A DNA stretch of 64,000 nt, from positions 744,001 through 808,000 of the forward strand of contig NZ_CP038498.1 of NCBI RefSeq assembly GCF_012427845.1. Direction: 5' to 3'. Under the pieces are notes generated by a model that had not been told where the DNA came from, ran no database searches, and worked only from the letters and a program-made list of their open reading frames with translations. This DNA is from Pectobacterium punjabense. GTDB lineage: Bacteria; Pseudomonadota; Gammaproteobacteria; Enterobacterales; Enterobacteriaceae. Position numbers and translations under genes: made by a program. Shown piece after piece: positions 52,035 to 60,997 of this stretch. How positions within the stretch are numbered: position 1 is the stretch's first letter; every line of letters starts with the position of its first letter.

Positions 52035-52052
52035 CTGTCATTAAACTGACGC
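52035..52052 (+). promoter_or_regulatory. Candidate Pho box
   Basis: CTGTCAT (52035-52041), four bases TAAA, then CTGACGC (52046-52052): two direct 7-base repeats at 11-base spacing, matching the PhoB box pattern CTGTCAT-N4-CTGTCAT. It lies 64 bases before the first gene of the glycerophosphodiester operon. A -10 element is not obvious. Confidence 0.6.
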
Positions 52053-52116
52053 CCCAGTGACACGCTGGCGTTCTAGGGTTAAGCCTCTGTGTTCCACACT
52101 GAGCGACCCTAGAGTT

Positions 52117-52989
52117 ATGCGTGCAAAATGCTTTCCCTACCTTGTGCTGTTGCCGACGCTGGTTTTTTTGCTTGCCTTCACCTATTTCCCCCTGCTGCGT
52201 TCGGTCATCGACAGCCTGTATGACACTCGGCTGAATGCCGATACGCCGCTGTTCGTCGGGTTAGATAATTTTGTTCGTTTGGTGCAGGACGCCGTGTTTT
52301 GGCAGGCATTGCTGAACAACGTGTTGTATATCCTGATGACGGTCGTGCCCGGCGTGCTGTTGGCACTGTTGCTGGCGGTGCTGCTGTGGGAAAACACGCG
52401 GGTAAATCGTTGGTTGCGCACTGCTTTCTTCTTTCCGATGATCATTCCGCTGGTGAGCGCCGCGACGCTGTGGCTGTTCATCTTTATGCCGGGACTGGGA
52501 CTGCTGGATTACTCTCTGGCGAAAGTGTTCGGCCCGATGAACAACAACTATCTCGGTATGAGTGACAGCGCGCTGGTGGCGGTGAGCGTCATAGGTATCT
52601 GGAAGTTTGCGGGTTATTACATGCTGTTTTTTCTCGCCGGTCTGCAAGCCATTTCTGCTTCTGCACGCGAGGCGGCGCTGATGGAGGGCGCTTCGCGGCG
52701 TCAGGTGTTTTTCTACGTCACGCTGCCGCTGTTGCGGCCAACCATCGCCTTTGTGGTGACCATCGCTTTTATCTACGCCATTACTCAGATTGATCACGTC
52801 GCCGTGATGACGCGCGGCGGGCCGAATAACGCCACGACTGTGCTGCTTTATTACATTCAGGATCTGGCGAATGACACGCACGATCTGGGCAAAGCCTCTG
52901 CGGCTACCTTCCTGACGCTGGCGCTGCTGTTTGCCTTTTCCATTATGAATCTGAAGGTGTTGGAGAAGGGGGCACATTATGAGCGCTGA
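52117..52989 (+). CDS. ABC transporter permease, UgpA/MalF type
   Basis: 290 residues from the ATG at 52117, six predicted membrane helices, and the EAA loop SASAREAALMEGASRRQVFFYV typical of carbohydrate-type permeases (given as the region near residues 188-208). An upstream GTG at 52057 would lie inside the candidate regulatory region, so it is rejected. It overlaps the second permease gene by 11 bases. Confidence 0.88.
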   Translation: MRAKCFPYLVLLPTLVFLLAFTYFPLLRSVIDSLYDTRLNADTPLFVGLDNFVRLVQDAVFWQALLNNVLYILMTVVPGVLLALLLAVLLWENTRVNRWLRTAFFFPMIIPLVSAATLWLFIFMPGLGLLDYSLAKVFGPMNNNYLGMSDSALVAVSVIGIWKFAGYYMLFFLAGLQAISASAREAALMEGASRRQVFFYVTLPLLRPTIAFVVTIAFIYAITQIDHVAVMTRGGPNNATTVLLYYIQDLANDTHDLGKASAATFLTLALLFAFSIMNLKVLEKGAHYER

Positions 52990-53878
52990 AAATCAGATCG
53001 TTGACGTTCGGAGCGTGAAAAGTCAGCGCGTTGAAAGCCGAAGCATGGCCAATCCTCTTCGTATCACGACGCGGTTTACGCTGCCGCTGTTGCTGATTTG
53101 TGCCGCGTTACTGTGGGTCAGCCCGTTTATCTGGATGCTGTCTTCTTCTGTCAGCACCAGCAGCTTTGGCGTAGACATGGCCTCGCTGTTGCCGCGTCTC
53201 CCGCTGACGCTCGATAACTTCCGTGATGCGTGGGACAGCGCCGACTGGTTACGGCTCTACACCAACACGCTGATCTTTGCCGTTGGCACGTTTCTGGTAC
53301 AGCTGGTCACGATCACCACGGCGGGCTACATCTTCGCCTACCACGAATTCCGTGGCAAAACGCTGCTGTTCTACCTGCTGCTGATTCAAATGATGATCAT
53401 GCCTGTCGTCATGATGGTGCCAAACATGATGACGCTCAAGCAGCTCGGCCTGCTCAATACCCTGACTGGCGTGATGATGCCGTATTTCGCCTCAGCGTTT
53501 GGCGTGTTTCTGATGCGTCAGGCGTTTCTCAATATTGCCAAAGAGATCGAAGAGGCCGCGTTGATGGAAGGCTGTCGCTGGTGGCAAGTGGTGTTTCACG
53601 TCCTGATTCCTATGACCTGGCCGTCGATTCTGGCCTTCGCCACGGTCAGCATTACCTACCACTGGAACGAATATCTCTGGCCGCTGATGGTGCTCAACGA
53701 CCCGGACAAACAGGTGCTGACCATCGGGCTGGTGTCGTTCGCGATGGGCGCAGAGTCTGGTGGACAGTGGGGATTGATCTGCGCGGGTACGCTGCTGGTG
53801 TGCCTGCCGCTGATGGTGGCTTTTGTCGTGTTTCAGAAGCAGTTCCTGAGCAGCTTCGGCTTCTCGGGCATTAAGTGA
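52979..53878 (+). CDS. ABC transporter permease, UgpE/MalG type
   Basis: 299 residues with six hydrophobic helices after a charged N-terminal extension of about 30 residues. The EAA loop is IAKEIEEAALMEGCRWWQVV near residues 181-200. It is the second permease of the importer; its start overlaps the first permease. GGAG lies about 8 bases upstream. A later ATG at 53045 (MANPLRI) would remove the extension and is an alternative start. Confidence 0.88.
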   Translation: MSAENQIVDVRSVKSQRVESRSMANPLRITTRFTLPLLLICAALLWVSPFIWMLSSSVSTSSFGVDMASLLPRLPLTLDNFRDAWDSADWLRLYTNTLIFAVGTFLVQLVTITTAGYIFAYHEFRGKTLLFYLLLIQMMIMPVVMMVPNMMTLKQLGLLNTLTGVMMPYFASAFGVFLMRQAFLNIAKEIEEAALMEGCRWWQVVFHVLIPMTWPSILAFATVSITYHWNEYLWPLMVLNDPDKQVLTIGLVSFAMGAESGGQWGLICAGTLLVCLPLMVAFVVFQKQFLSSFGFSGIK

Positions 53879-54009
53879 ATCGCGGATGAGGCTATGCGGG
53901 TAAGACGGATTACTTAGTTCTATTTATCAGGAGCGACATGCTCCGCGTATCTCGATTCTCAAACGATCGATGTTCGCCAGTGGGCGAAATAATGATAGAG
54001 GTGGTTGTT

Positions 54010-54834
54010 ATGTTGCTGGCACAGATTTCCGATCTGCATTTTCGCAGTGAAGGGCGCAAGCTCTATGAATTTATTGATATTAACGGGGAAAATGCGGAGG
54101 TCATCAACCAGTTAAACGCGCTACGTGAGCGGCCAGATGCCGTAGTGATTAGCGGTGATATCGTTAACTGCGGGCGTCCGCAAGAGTATCAGGTTGCACA
54201 GCGCGTGTTACAAATGTTGGATTACCCGCTGTATGTGATCCCAGGCAATCATGATGATAAGCAGCATTTTCTCAACGCGATGCGCCCGCTGTGTCCGCAA
54301 CTGGGTGATGACCCGGAAAATATTCGCTATGCAGTGGATGATTTCCCGATGCGTTTGCTGTTTATCGATACCAGTCTGGCTGGGCAATCGAAAGGCTGGC
54401 TGACGCCGTCCACGCTGGGCTGGCTGGAGCAGCAATTGCAAGATCACTCGACGCGTGAAACGGCGATCTTCATGCATCATCCACCGTTGCTGCTGGGATC
54501 GGCACAGATGGATCGTATCGCCTGCGAAAACGGGCATGAGCTGCTGATGCTGATCGAACGTTTCCCACAGCTCACACGCGTATTTTGCGGGCATACGCAC
54601 CGTTTGATTATGACGCAGCATCGGCAGGCGATTATTGCCACCGTACCGGGAACCGTCCATCAGGTTCCGTATTTCTACGAAGATGACGCACCGTATTACA
54701 ACCTGGAGCCTGCCAGCGTGGTGATGCATCGCTATGTGCCGGTGACCGGGCTGGTGAGCTATTGCCAGTCGCTTGCGTCTTACCCCGGCCCTTATCTCTA
54801 TGATCCGCGTATCAGCTGTCCGGTGGATGCGTAA
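54010..54834 (+). CDS. gpdQ: Glycerophosphodiester phosphodiesterase, GpdQ type
   Basis: 274 residues from the ATG at 54010, the length of GpdQ of Enterobacter/Klebsiella aerogenes, which it resembles throughout ([35 protein letters not shown]). It is a binuclear metallophosphoesterase: D8, H10, D50, N80, H156, H195 and H197, the GpdQ metal ligands, are all in register. It has no signal peptide, so it acts in the cytoplasm on imported diesters to release glycerol-3-phosphate. GAGGTGG precedes this ATG; an ATG at 53992 is possible. Its stop overlaps the ATPase start by one base. Confidence 0.92.
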   Translation: MLLAQISDLHFRSEGRKLYEFIDINGENAEVINQLNALRERPDAVVISGDIVNCGRPQEYQVAQRVLQMLDYPLYVIPGNHDDKQHFLNAMRPLCPQLGDDPENIRYAVDDFPMRLLFIDTSLAGQSKGWLTPSTLGWLEQQLQDHSTRETAIFMHHPPLLLGSAQMDRIACENGHELLMLIERFPQLTRVFCGHTHRLIMTQHRQAIIATVPGTVHQVPYFYEDDAPYYNLEPASVVMHRYVPVTGLVSYCQSLASYPGPYLYDPRISCPVDA

Positions 54835-55922
54835 TGGCCGTGATTCAGTTACGTAATATCAGTAAACGCTTCGAGCACATGCAGGCGCTGGCATCGCTGT
54901 CTTTGGATATCGCCGACGGTGAGTTTCTGGTGCTGGTTGGGCCGTCCGGCTGTGGAAAAAGTACGTTGCTGCGTATGTTGGCCGGTCTGGAAGACGTCAG
55001 CGATGGGCAAATCCTGCTGGGTGATGACGACATTACCGCATGGAGCCCAAAGCAGCGTAATTTCTCGATGATCTTCCAGAACTATGCGCTGTTTCCACAC
55101 TTGACGGTCGAGCAGAACATCACTTTTGGTATGCGGATGCGCGGTGAACCGAAAGCGGAGTATCCACAGCGGGTACAGCGCGTCGCCAGTCTGCTCCAGC
55201 TTGAGCCATTACTCAAACGCAAGCCGGGGAAATTGTCCGGCGGCCAGCGTCAGCGCGTGGCGATGGCGCGAGCGATCGTGCGCGATCCACGCCTGTTTCT
55301 GATGGATGAACCGCTGTCGAATCTGGATGCTCGACTGCGCAGCGATGTGCGGGACGGCATTATGGATCTGCATCGGCAGTTGAAAACCACCACCGTCTAC
55401 GTCACGCACGATCAGATCGAGGCGATGACGATGGCGGACAGGATTGCCGTACTGGATCGTGGCGTGCTGCAACAGGTTGGTACACCAGAGCAATTGTACT
55501 CCCATCCGGCTAACGTTTTTGTCGCCGGATTTATCGGGACGCCAGCAATGAACATGGTGACGCTGGCCTGTTCTGATGGTCATGCGTTTTTGCAAGCATT
55601 GTCTGTGGCGCTGCCCGCCAGTGAAGAAACGCGTTCATTAACCAGTGTGCTGCTAGGGGTTCGCCCTGAGCATATTACCGAACACGCCGCGTCAGACGGC
55701 GATTTATCGTTACCGGGAACGGTGAAGCAACGGGAGCTGTTTGGCGCAGAGTATCTGATTCACGTGGATACGCCGCTGGGCAATATCCGCTACCGTCGGC
55801 CAAATCGTGATGGTGTGCCGGACATTGGTACGTCCGTTGTGCTTCATTTTTCACCGCAGGATTGTCATTGGTTTTCCGGGCAAACCGCCCGTAATTTATC
55901 CCAGGAGAAAAGAAATGCGTAA
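54834..55922 (+). CDS. ABC transporter ATP-binding protein, UgpC/MalK type
   Basis: 362 residues: Walker A GPSGCGKST (near 37-45), LSGGQRQRVAMARAI signature, Walker B LFLMDEPLSNLDARLR, H-loop THDQIEAMTM, and a C-terminal TOBE/OB regulatory domain. UgpC-type ATPases energise polyol-phosphate and sugar importers. It overlaps gpdQ by one base and the binding-protein gene by 8 bases, so translation is coupled. Confidence 0.9.
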   Translation: MAVIQLRNISKRFEHMQALASLSLDIADGEFLVLVGPSGCGKSTLLRMLAGLEDVSDGQILLGDDDITAWSPKQRNFSMIFQNYALFPHLTVEQNITFGMRMRGEPKAEYPQRVQRVASLLQLEPLLKRKPGKLSGGQRQRVAMARAIVRDPRLFLMDEPLSNLDARLRSDVRDGIMDLHRQLKTTTVYVTHDQIEAMTMADRIAVLDRGVLQQVGTPEQLYSHPANVFVAGFIGTPAMNMVTLACSDGHAFLQALSVALPASEETRSLTSVLLGVRPEHITEHAASDGDLSLPGTVKQRELFGAEYLIHVDTPLGNIRYRRPNRDGVPDIGTSVVLHFSPQDCHWFSGQTARNLSQEKRNA

Positions 55923-57222
55923 GCCTCGTATGATGGCGCTGGCGATAGCCTTGCTGATGTCTGGCCCGGCGCTGGCAAAAGAGAGTATCGATTTTATGTT
56001 CCCCGCCCCGGTCGATGGCAAGTTGACGATGGAAATGACGCGCATCATCAAGGAATACAACCAATCACAGGATCAGGTTGAAGTGCGTGGGATATTCACC
56101 GGCAATTACGACACGACGAAAGTGAAAGCGGAAGCCGCCGCCAAAGCGGGCGATCCGCCAGCGTTGGTCATTATGTCGGCCAACTTCACCGCCGATCTGG
56201 TCATCAAAGATGAAATCCTGCCGATGGACGAGCTGTTCAAATACGGCAATGAAAAAGCGACGCCTTTTCTGACCAAAAACTTCTGGCCTGCACTGCATCA
56301 GAACGCGCAGGTGATGGGCGTGACCTACGCGATCCCGTTCCACAACTCGACGCCGATCCTCTATTACAACGAAGACATGCTGAAGAAGGCTGGCTTTAAT
56401 GAACCGCCGAAAAATTGGGATGAAGTGGTTGCAGTTGCGAAGAAACTGACCGATCCGGCGAAGGGGCAGTGGGGCATCATGATTCCGTCCACGAACGATG
56501 ACTACGGCGGCTGGATGCTGTCTGCGTTGACGCGCGCCAACGGCGGAGCGTATTACAATGCTGATTATCCAGGAGAAGTGTATTACAACACCGCATCGAC
56601 CAAGGGTGCGCTTCAGTTCTGGCGCGATCTGGTGCACCGCGACAAAGCCATGCCCGCTGGCGTGCTGAATTCCAAGCAAATCAGCGCCGCGTTTTTCTCC
56701 GGTAAGCTGGGTATGGCGATGCTGAGCACGGGGGCGCTGGGCTTTATGCGTGAAAACACCAAAGATTTTCAACTTGGTGTGGCAATGATGCCGGAAAAAG
56801 AGCGTCGTGGTGTGACCATCGGTGGGGCGAGTCTGGTGAGCTTCAAAGGGATTTCCGAGGAGCAGAAGAAAGCGGCCTGGCAGTTTATGAACTATCTGGT
56901 CAGCCCGGAAGTCAGCGGAAGTTGGAGCCGTTTTACCGGCTATTTCGCACCGCGTATGGCCGCCTACGATCTGCCAGAAATGAAAGACTATCTGGCGAAA
57001 GATCCGCGTGCAGCCATTGCGTTGTCGCAGCTGCAATATGCTCATCCGTGGTATGCAACCTATGAAACGGTCGCCGTACGCAAAGCGATGGAAAATCAGC
57101 TGGCGGCGCTGCTAAACGATCCGGCGAAAAAGGTTGATGACGCCGCGGTGGCTGCGCAAAAAGAGGCAGATAACATCATGAAGCCTTATGTGGATAAAAC
57201 CGCGTTACGGGACGTGAAATAA
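55915..57222 (+). CDS. ABC transporter substrate-binding protein, UgpB type
   Basis: 435 residues from the ATG at 55915 with AGGAG upstream. A signal peptide (MRKPRMMALAIALLMSGPALA) leads to a family-1 extracellular binding domain: PVDGKLTMEMTRIIKEYNQS, IPFHNSTPILYYNEDMLKKA and GGWMLSALTRANGG. The UgpB-like pattern fits a glycerophospho-compound ligand, and the operon partner GpdQ supports it. A longer in-frame reading into the ATPase gene is rejected. It is the last gene of the operon. Confidence 0.9.
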   Translation: MRKPRMMALAIALLMSGPALAKESIDFMFPAPVDGKLTMEMTRIIKEYNQSQDQVEVRGIFTGNYDTTKVKAEAAAKAGDPPALVIMSANFTADLVIKDEILPMDELFKYGNEKATPFLTKNFWPALHQNAQVMGVTYAIPFHNSTPILYYNEDMLKKAGFNEPPKNWDEVVAVAKKLTDPAKGQWGIMIPSTNDDYGGWMLSALTRANGGAYYNADYPGEVYYNTASTKGALQFWRDLVHRDKAMPAGVLNSKQISAAFFSGKLGMAMLSTGALGFMRENTKDFQLGVAMMPEKERRGVTIGGASLVSFKGISEEQKKAAWQFMNYLVSPEVSGSWSRFTGYFAPRMAAYDLPEMKDYLAKDPRAAIALSQLQYAHPWYATYETVAVRKAMENQLAALLNDPAKKVDDAAVAAQKEADNIMKPYVDKTALRDVK

Positions 57223-57227
57223 GAACA

Positions 57228-57262
57228 TCTTGCCCCGTTGATGTTGATGCAACGGGGCAAGA
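57228..57262. terminator. Strong hairpin between the binding protein and the symporter gene
   Basis: A 13-bp perfect stem TCTTGCCCCGTTG / CAACGGGGCAAGA with a 9-base loop lies between convergent genes. The T tract is weak on both strands, somewhat better on the minus strand. Confidence 0.7.
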
Positions 57263-57286
57263 GGAGCACCAGGAGTGAGAGCGTTT

Positions 57287-58549
57287 TTAGTGCGCAGCCT
57301 GAGAATGCATGCTCGCCGTGCTGCGTGAAGATGACAGCGTAAAGGCGGAGATCGCCGTAAAAGCAAGCGCAATGCCGCCCAGAATCAGGTAAGTCTGGTT
57401 AAAACCGATACGATCGTACAGGTTGCCTGCGGCGGAGGAGAGAAATATCGCCATGAACTGTTTGGCGAACTGGAAGCCCACCAGATAAATTGTGGCCGAT
57501 AAGCGTGAATCAAACGTATTGGCGATGTATTTGAAGATCCCGATGAGCAGCAATGGCACTTCGAAGGCATGCAGCATTTTTAGAATGATGACTTCCGTGA
57601 CGGACGTGGCGCAGGCCGAACCCAAGATCCTGATCGACATAATCGTTCCTGCCACCAGCAGCGCATTTTTGGCACCGATCCGACCGATCAGCCACGGCGT
57701 GCAGAACATCACCAGTGCATTCGCCGCTTCCCCAGCTGTGGTGACAAAACCAAAAATCTGATTGCCCTGTTCCTGCGAGCTAAAGAACGATTTAAAGAAG
57801 TTAGCGAATTGCTGATCGTAGACATCATAAATACAGGCGACGCCGACTACGTACAGTACCAGCAGCCAGAATTGACGGTTAGTCAGCAGGCCTAATGCCA
57901 GTTTGAGGCTAAAAGGCGAGGCGTTAGCACCCAGTGAATCCATGACGGCGGCGGTTGGGTTGCTCTCTGTTTTTGCCAGACATAGCAACACGAGCAAAAT
58001 AATCGCCGACCCGGACCCCATCCAGAATACGATATCGGGGTTGATGTTAAACAACATGCCCGCCGTTGAGGCGCAGATTCCCCAGCCAAAGCAGCCAAAC
58101 ATGCGCGCCTTACCATATTCAAAGTGGTGCTGTCGGCTGATGCGTTCGATGTAGGCTTCAATGGCACCGGCTCCTGCGCTGAAAGAGAATCCGATATACA
58201 GGCCGCCGACTAAGGCACCCAGTATTACGTTAATTTTTAACAGCGGGGCGAAGACATACAGGAAAAAAGGGGCAAAAAAGAGCAACAGCACGGAGATTAC
58301 CCAGAGCAGGTGCTTCTTCATGCCCAGCTTGTCGGACAGAATGCCGAGGAACGGCTGAAACAGAATGGCGAACAAAGACAGGAAGGAAAAGACGATGCCG
58401 GTATCGGTTTTATTGAGCCCGATAACATCCGACAGCCAAATCGGCAAAAACGGAAAGCATGTCGCCATGATAAAAAAATAAAGAAAGAAGAATGCGCCGA
58501 AAATCCAGAAGTTACGGTTATTTTTGTAGTAGCACGAGGTAGTTGGCAT
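57287..58549 (-). CDS. rafB: Oligosaccharide:proton symporter, LacY/RafB family
   Basis: 420 residues, twelve predicted helices. The LacY functional residues are all in place: E131 (LacY E126) in AIEAYIERISR, R149 (R144) in KARMFGCFGW, the glutamate of TTAGEAANA (E269), the arginine of MSIRILGS (R302), and His/Glu of LHAFEVP (H322/E325). Beside an alpha-galactosidase, a raffinose or melibiose permease is the natural reading. Last gene of the rafRAB-like cluster, 93 bases after the glycosidase. Confidence 0.88.
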   Translation of the reverse strand: MPTTSCYYKNNRNFWIFGAFFFLYFFIMATCFPFLPIWLSDVIGLNKTDTGIVFSFLSLFAILFQPFLGILSDKLGMKKHLLWVISVLLLFFAPFFLYVFAPLLKINVILGALVGGLYIGFSFSAGAGAIEAYIERISRQHHFEYGKARMFGCFGWGICASTAGMLFNINPDIVFWMGSGSAIILLVLLCLAKTESNPTAAVMDSLGANASPFSLKLALGLLTNRQFWLLVLYVVGVACIYDVYDQQFANFFKSFFSSQEQGNQIFGFVTTAGEAANALVMFCTPWLIGRIGAKNALLVAGTIMSIRILGSACATSVTEVIILKMLHAFEVPLLLIGIFKYIANTFDSRLSATIYLVGFQFAKQFMAIFLSSAAGNLYDRIGFNQTYLILGGIALAFTAISAFTLSSSRSTASMHSQAAH

Positions 58550-58584
58550 CTTTATTCCCCCTCATGGGGTAGACGTTATCATGA

Positions 58585-58606
58585 CGCGGGACAATGCTGT
58601 CCCGCG
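58585..58606 (-). other. Hairpin between alpha-galactosidase and symporter genes
   Basis: CGCGGGACA / TGTCCCGCG (9 bp) with loop ATGC and no T-run; probably an intercistronic RNA stability element. Confidence 0.55.
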
Positions 58607-58642
58607 CGGTCGTGTTGTGTATTAGTTGGGCAAGGAAAAAGG

Positions 58643-60787
58643 TTATTGACTGGCGGTGTCCCGCACTGCAGAAAGCCCGATCAGAATGGCGGTTTCTGGC
58701 GTCAGGACGGGAAGGGCAAGACCGGCCTGCATCAGCCAATCGCCGGAGACCACAATCGGCTGACGTAACCAAGGCGGAAGCTCCCGCATGGTGCCGCCAC
58801 CTTCACGTACCGTTTTGATCTCCGGGCCATCCAACAATTTGACTTCATAGCGTGCATCGGGCAGCAGGCCGGGGAAGCGGAGCGTGCCTGCCAGCGAATA
58901 ATCCGGCATACGCAACTGGGCTATTTGGAAAACCGCGTGCTGGCGATCGCGGCTCACCACGCCGGTGGCCTGTACCGTATCGTCCGGCATCTCTACCCGC
59001 CAGGTTGTGCCGCTGTGCAGCAGCGGGCGCAGCGTCTTATGCAACTGAATGTAGTGGCGATAGCCTTCCAGTTCGTTGTCATCGGCTTTGACAGGATCGA
59101 GCTCGATTCCCATGTGGCCGAACAGGGCCGTCAAGCCGCGAAAGGCGATGGTATGGCGTCGGTACGTCGCGTGGCAGCGCGCGTGGCCGATGTGTTGCCC
59201 CATCACTTCTGGTGGAAAGAAGTAGCTCATGCCGCGCTGGATGGTCTGACGCTCCAGCGCGTCGTTGTTATCCGATACCCAGAAGCGTTGCGTACGCTCA
59301 AGTACACCGTAATCGATGCGGCCGCCACCGGAGGCGCAGGATTCAAATTCAACATGAGGAAAACGCTGGCGCAGGGTATCGAGCAGGCGATAGAACTGCC
59401 GGGTTTGCGCATCGGCAGCCAGCCGCCCTTCATGGCCGGGCTGCACCAGTTCGCGGTTCATATCCCATTTCACATAATCGACGGGATGCTCGCCCAGTAG
59501 CCAGCTCAGCCGCTCCAGTAGATAAGCGAAAGCGTCGGGCTGGTTTAAATTCAGCACATACTGGTAGCGGCCAGTGGGTTGCTCGTAGCCGGGCAATTGC
59601 AGCACCCAGTCGGGATGTGCGCGGAACAGGTCGGAATCGGGATTAATCATCTCCGGTTCGACCCAAATACCGAACTCCATTCCCAACGCTTTGACGTGCT
59701 CAATCACTGGCATCAGCCCGTTAGGGTATTTTTCCTCATCCAAATACCAGTCGCCGAGTGCGGCCCTGTCGTGATGGCGTCCACGAAACCAGCCGTCGTC
59801 GATAATGAAGCGCTCTACACCGACGTCGGCGGCTTTGCTCGCCATCTGCATGATGTACTCTGGATTGTGATCGAAATAGATCCCTTCCCACGTATTGAGA
59901 TGCACCGGGCGTGGCTTATCACCACAGAATTGGATGAGGGACTGGCGTAGGAAGGTGTGATAACGCTGGCTCATGCCATTCAAGCCAGTATCGGAGAACG
60001 CTGCGTAGACCCACGGTGTGGTGAGGGATTCCGACTGTGCCAGCGTGATTTCGCCCGGCAGATAAAGGGCTTCCGCCTGTACGACGCGACGACCGTCAGT
60101 TTTGATATCGGCACGTAGCCGATGGTTGCCGCTCCAGCCTAAATGCACGCCCCATACTGAGCCACGTTGTTCGCTGAACGCGGACTCACCGAGAATCAGC
60201 GCCGGGAAATATTCGTGGGAGCTTCTTCCCCGACGGCTTTCCTGAATAAAGCCACCGTGCTGTAACGTAAGACGATGAGTCTGAAATTCACGCAGCCAGC
60301 GGCCGTGAAACGCCATGACATCATTCGCCCGCTCCGGGACAGGCAACGTGACAGCGAGGCGTTGTACTTGCCAGGCGTCAGCACGCAGATTCTGTAGCGT
60401 GTGGCGCAGTTGCAGCACATCGGTTTGCGGGTCCAGATGCAGTTCGCTGGTCAGGCGAAGACCAGCCTGCGTATCGTCCGCTGTGATAGTGAGTGTGTTG
60501 TCTTGAACGTCAACCTGCGTAGTGGTGAAGATCGGCGCGGCATCATAGCCCGCTCGATGCCCTTCAATACCCGGCGAACCGAACTGACCACGCCCATATT
60601 CCATTGCCAGCGTCAGAGGGAGATCTACATCCAGACGACCGTTGGCGACGGGGCGTTGCAGAGAAATGACATCTTCTGGCGAAAAACCGCGTAGCCGCGG
60701 CCCCCAATAGAGAATTTCTGCTGCTGGGGCGCAGCGTACGATGACATCGCACTGTGCGCTGGTTAATTGAACAATATCACGCTTCAT
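58643..60787 (-). CDS. rafA: Alpha-galactosidase, GH36
   Basis: 714 residues with the GH36 domain order: N-terminal beta-sandwich, TIM barrel (about 290-590), C-terminal beta domain. The nucleophile is D442 in YVKWDMNREL and the acid/base D506 in RFWVSDNNDALER; the conserved ESCASGGGRIDYGV precedes it. It hydrolyses alpha-1,6-galactosides such as raffinose or melibiose; no signal peptide, so cytoplasmic, matching uptake by the symporter. GGAG lies about 8 bases upstream of the ATG. The symbol is by analogy with raf. Confidence 0.93.
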   Translation of the reverse strand: MKRDIVQLTSAQCDVIVRCAPAAEILYWGPRLRGFSPEDVISLQRPVANGRLDVDLPLTLAMEYGRGQFGSPGIEGHRAGYDAAPIFTTTQVDVQDNTLTITADDTQAGLRLTSELHLDPQTDVLQLRHTLQNLRADAWQVQRLAVTLPVPERANDVMAFHGRWLREFQTHRLTLQHGGFIQESRRGRSSHEYFPALILGESAFSEQRGSVWGVHLGWSGNHRLRADIKTDGRRVVQAEALYLPGEITLAQSESLTTPWVYAAFSDTGLNGMSQRYHTFLRQSLIQFCGDKPRPVHLNTWEGIYFDHNPEYIMQMASKAADVGVERFIIDDGWFRGRHHDRAALGDWYLDEEKYPNGLMPVIEHVKALGMEFGIWVEPEMINPDSDLFRAHPDWVLQLPGYEQPTGRYQYVLNLNQPDAFAYLLERLSWLLGEHPVDYVKWDMNRELVQPGHEGRLAADAQTRQFYRLLDTLRQRFPHVEFESCASGGGRIDYGVLERTQRFWVSDNNDALERQTIQRGMSYFFPPEVMGQHIGHARCHATYRRHTIAFRGLTALFGHMGIELDPVKADDNELEGYRHYIQLHKTLRPLLHSGTTWRVEMPDDTVQATGVVSRDRQHAVFQIAQLRMPDYSLAGTLRFPGLLPDARYEVKLLDGPEIKTVREGGGTMRELPPWLRQPIVVSGDWLMQAGLALPVLTPETAILIGLSAVRDTASQ

Positions 60788-60827
60788 GAGGAAGACTCCA
60801 AATTACGGCTCGTGCTTCTCAGTGAAA

Positions 60828-60863
60828 ACTTAAACGTTTAAGTCATCAACTTAAACGTTTAAG
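60828..60863. promoter_or_regulatory. Tandem operators of the LacI-type repressor
   Basis: Two identical perfect palindromes CTTAAACGTTTAAG at 60829-60842 and 60850-60863, centres 21 bases (two helical turns) apart. They lie 42-76 bases upstream of the alpha-galactosidase start. The central CG and 14-bp symmetry are typical of LacI/GalR operators. Confidence 0.85.
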
Positions 60864-60948
60864 AAGTGTGATGTTGTTAAAATAATCATTAGGAAATGGA
60901 AAAGGATTTCGATGACGGTGTGAAGGCGATCTCGCTTGCGGCTGGCGT

Positions 60949-60983
60949 AAAAAAACCAACCGATATCGTTATATACGGTGGCA
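60949..60983 (-). terminator. Terminator after the LacI-type gene
   Basis: On the minus strand CCACCGTATAT pairs with ATATCGGTTGG (one bulge) around AACG and is followed by seven T. It isolates the repressor gene from the glycosidase gene. Confidence 0.7.
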
Positions 60984-60997
60984 GTTTGCTGAATGGC

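Noticed and set aside
56065..57045. Minus-strand 326-codon frame within the binding-protein gene
   Set aside because: Basic, histidine-rich shadow of a well-supported gene; no start site or domain.
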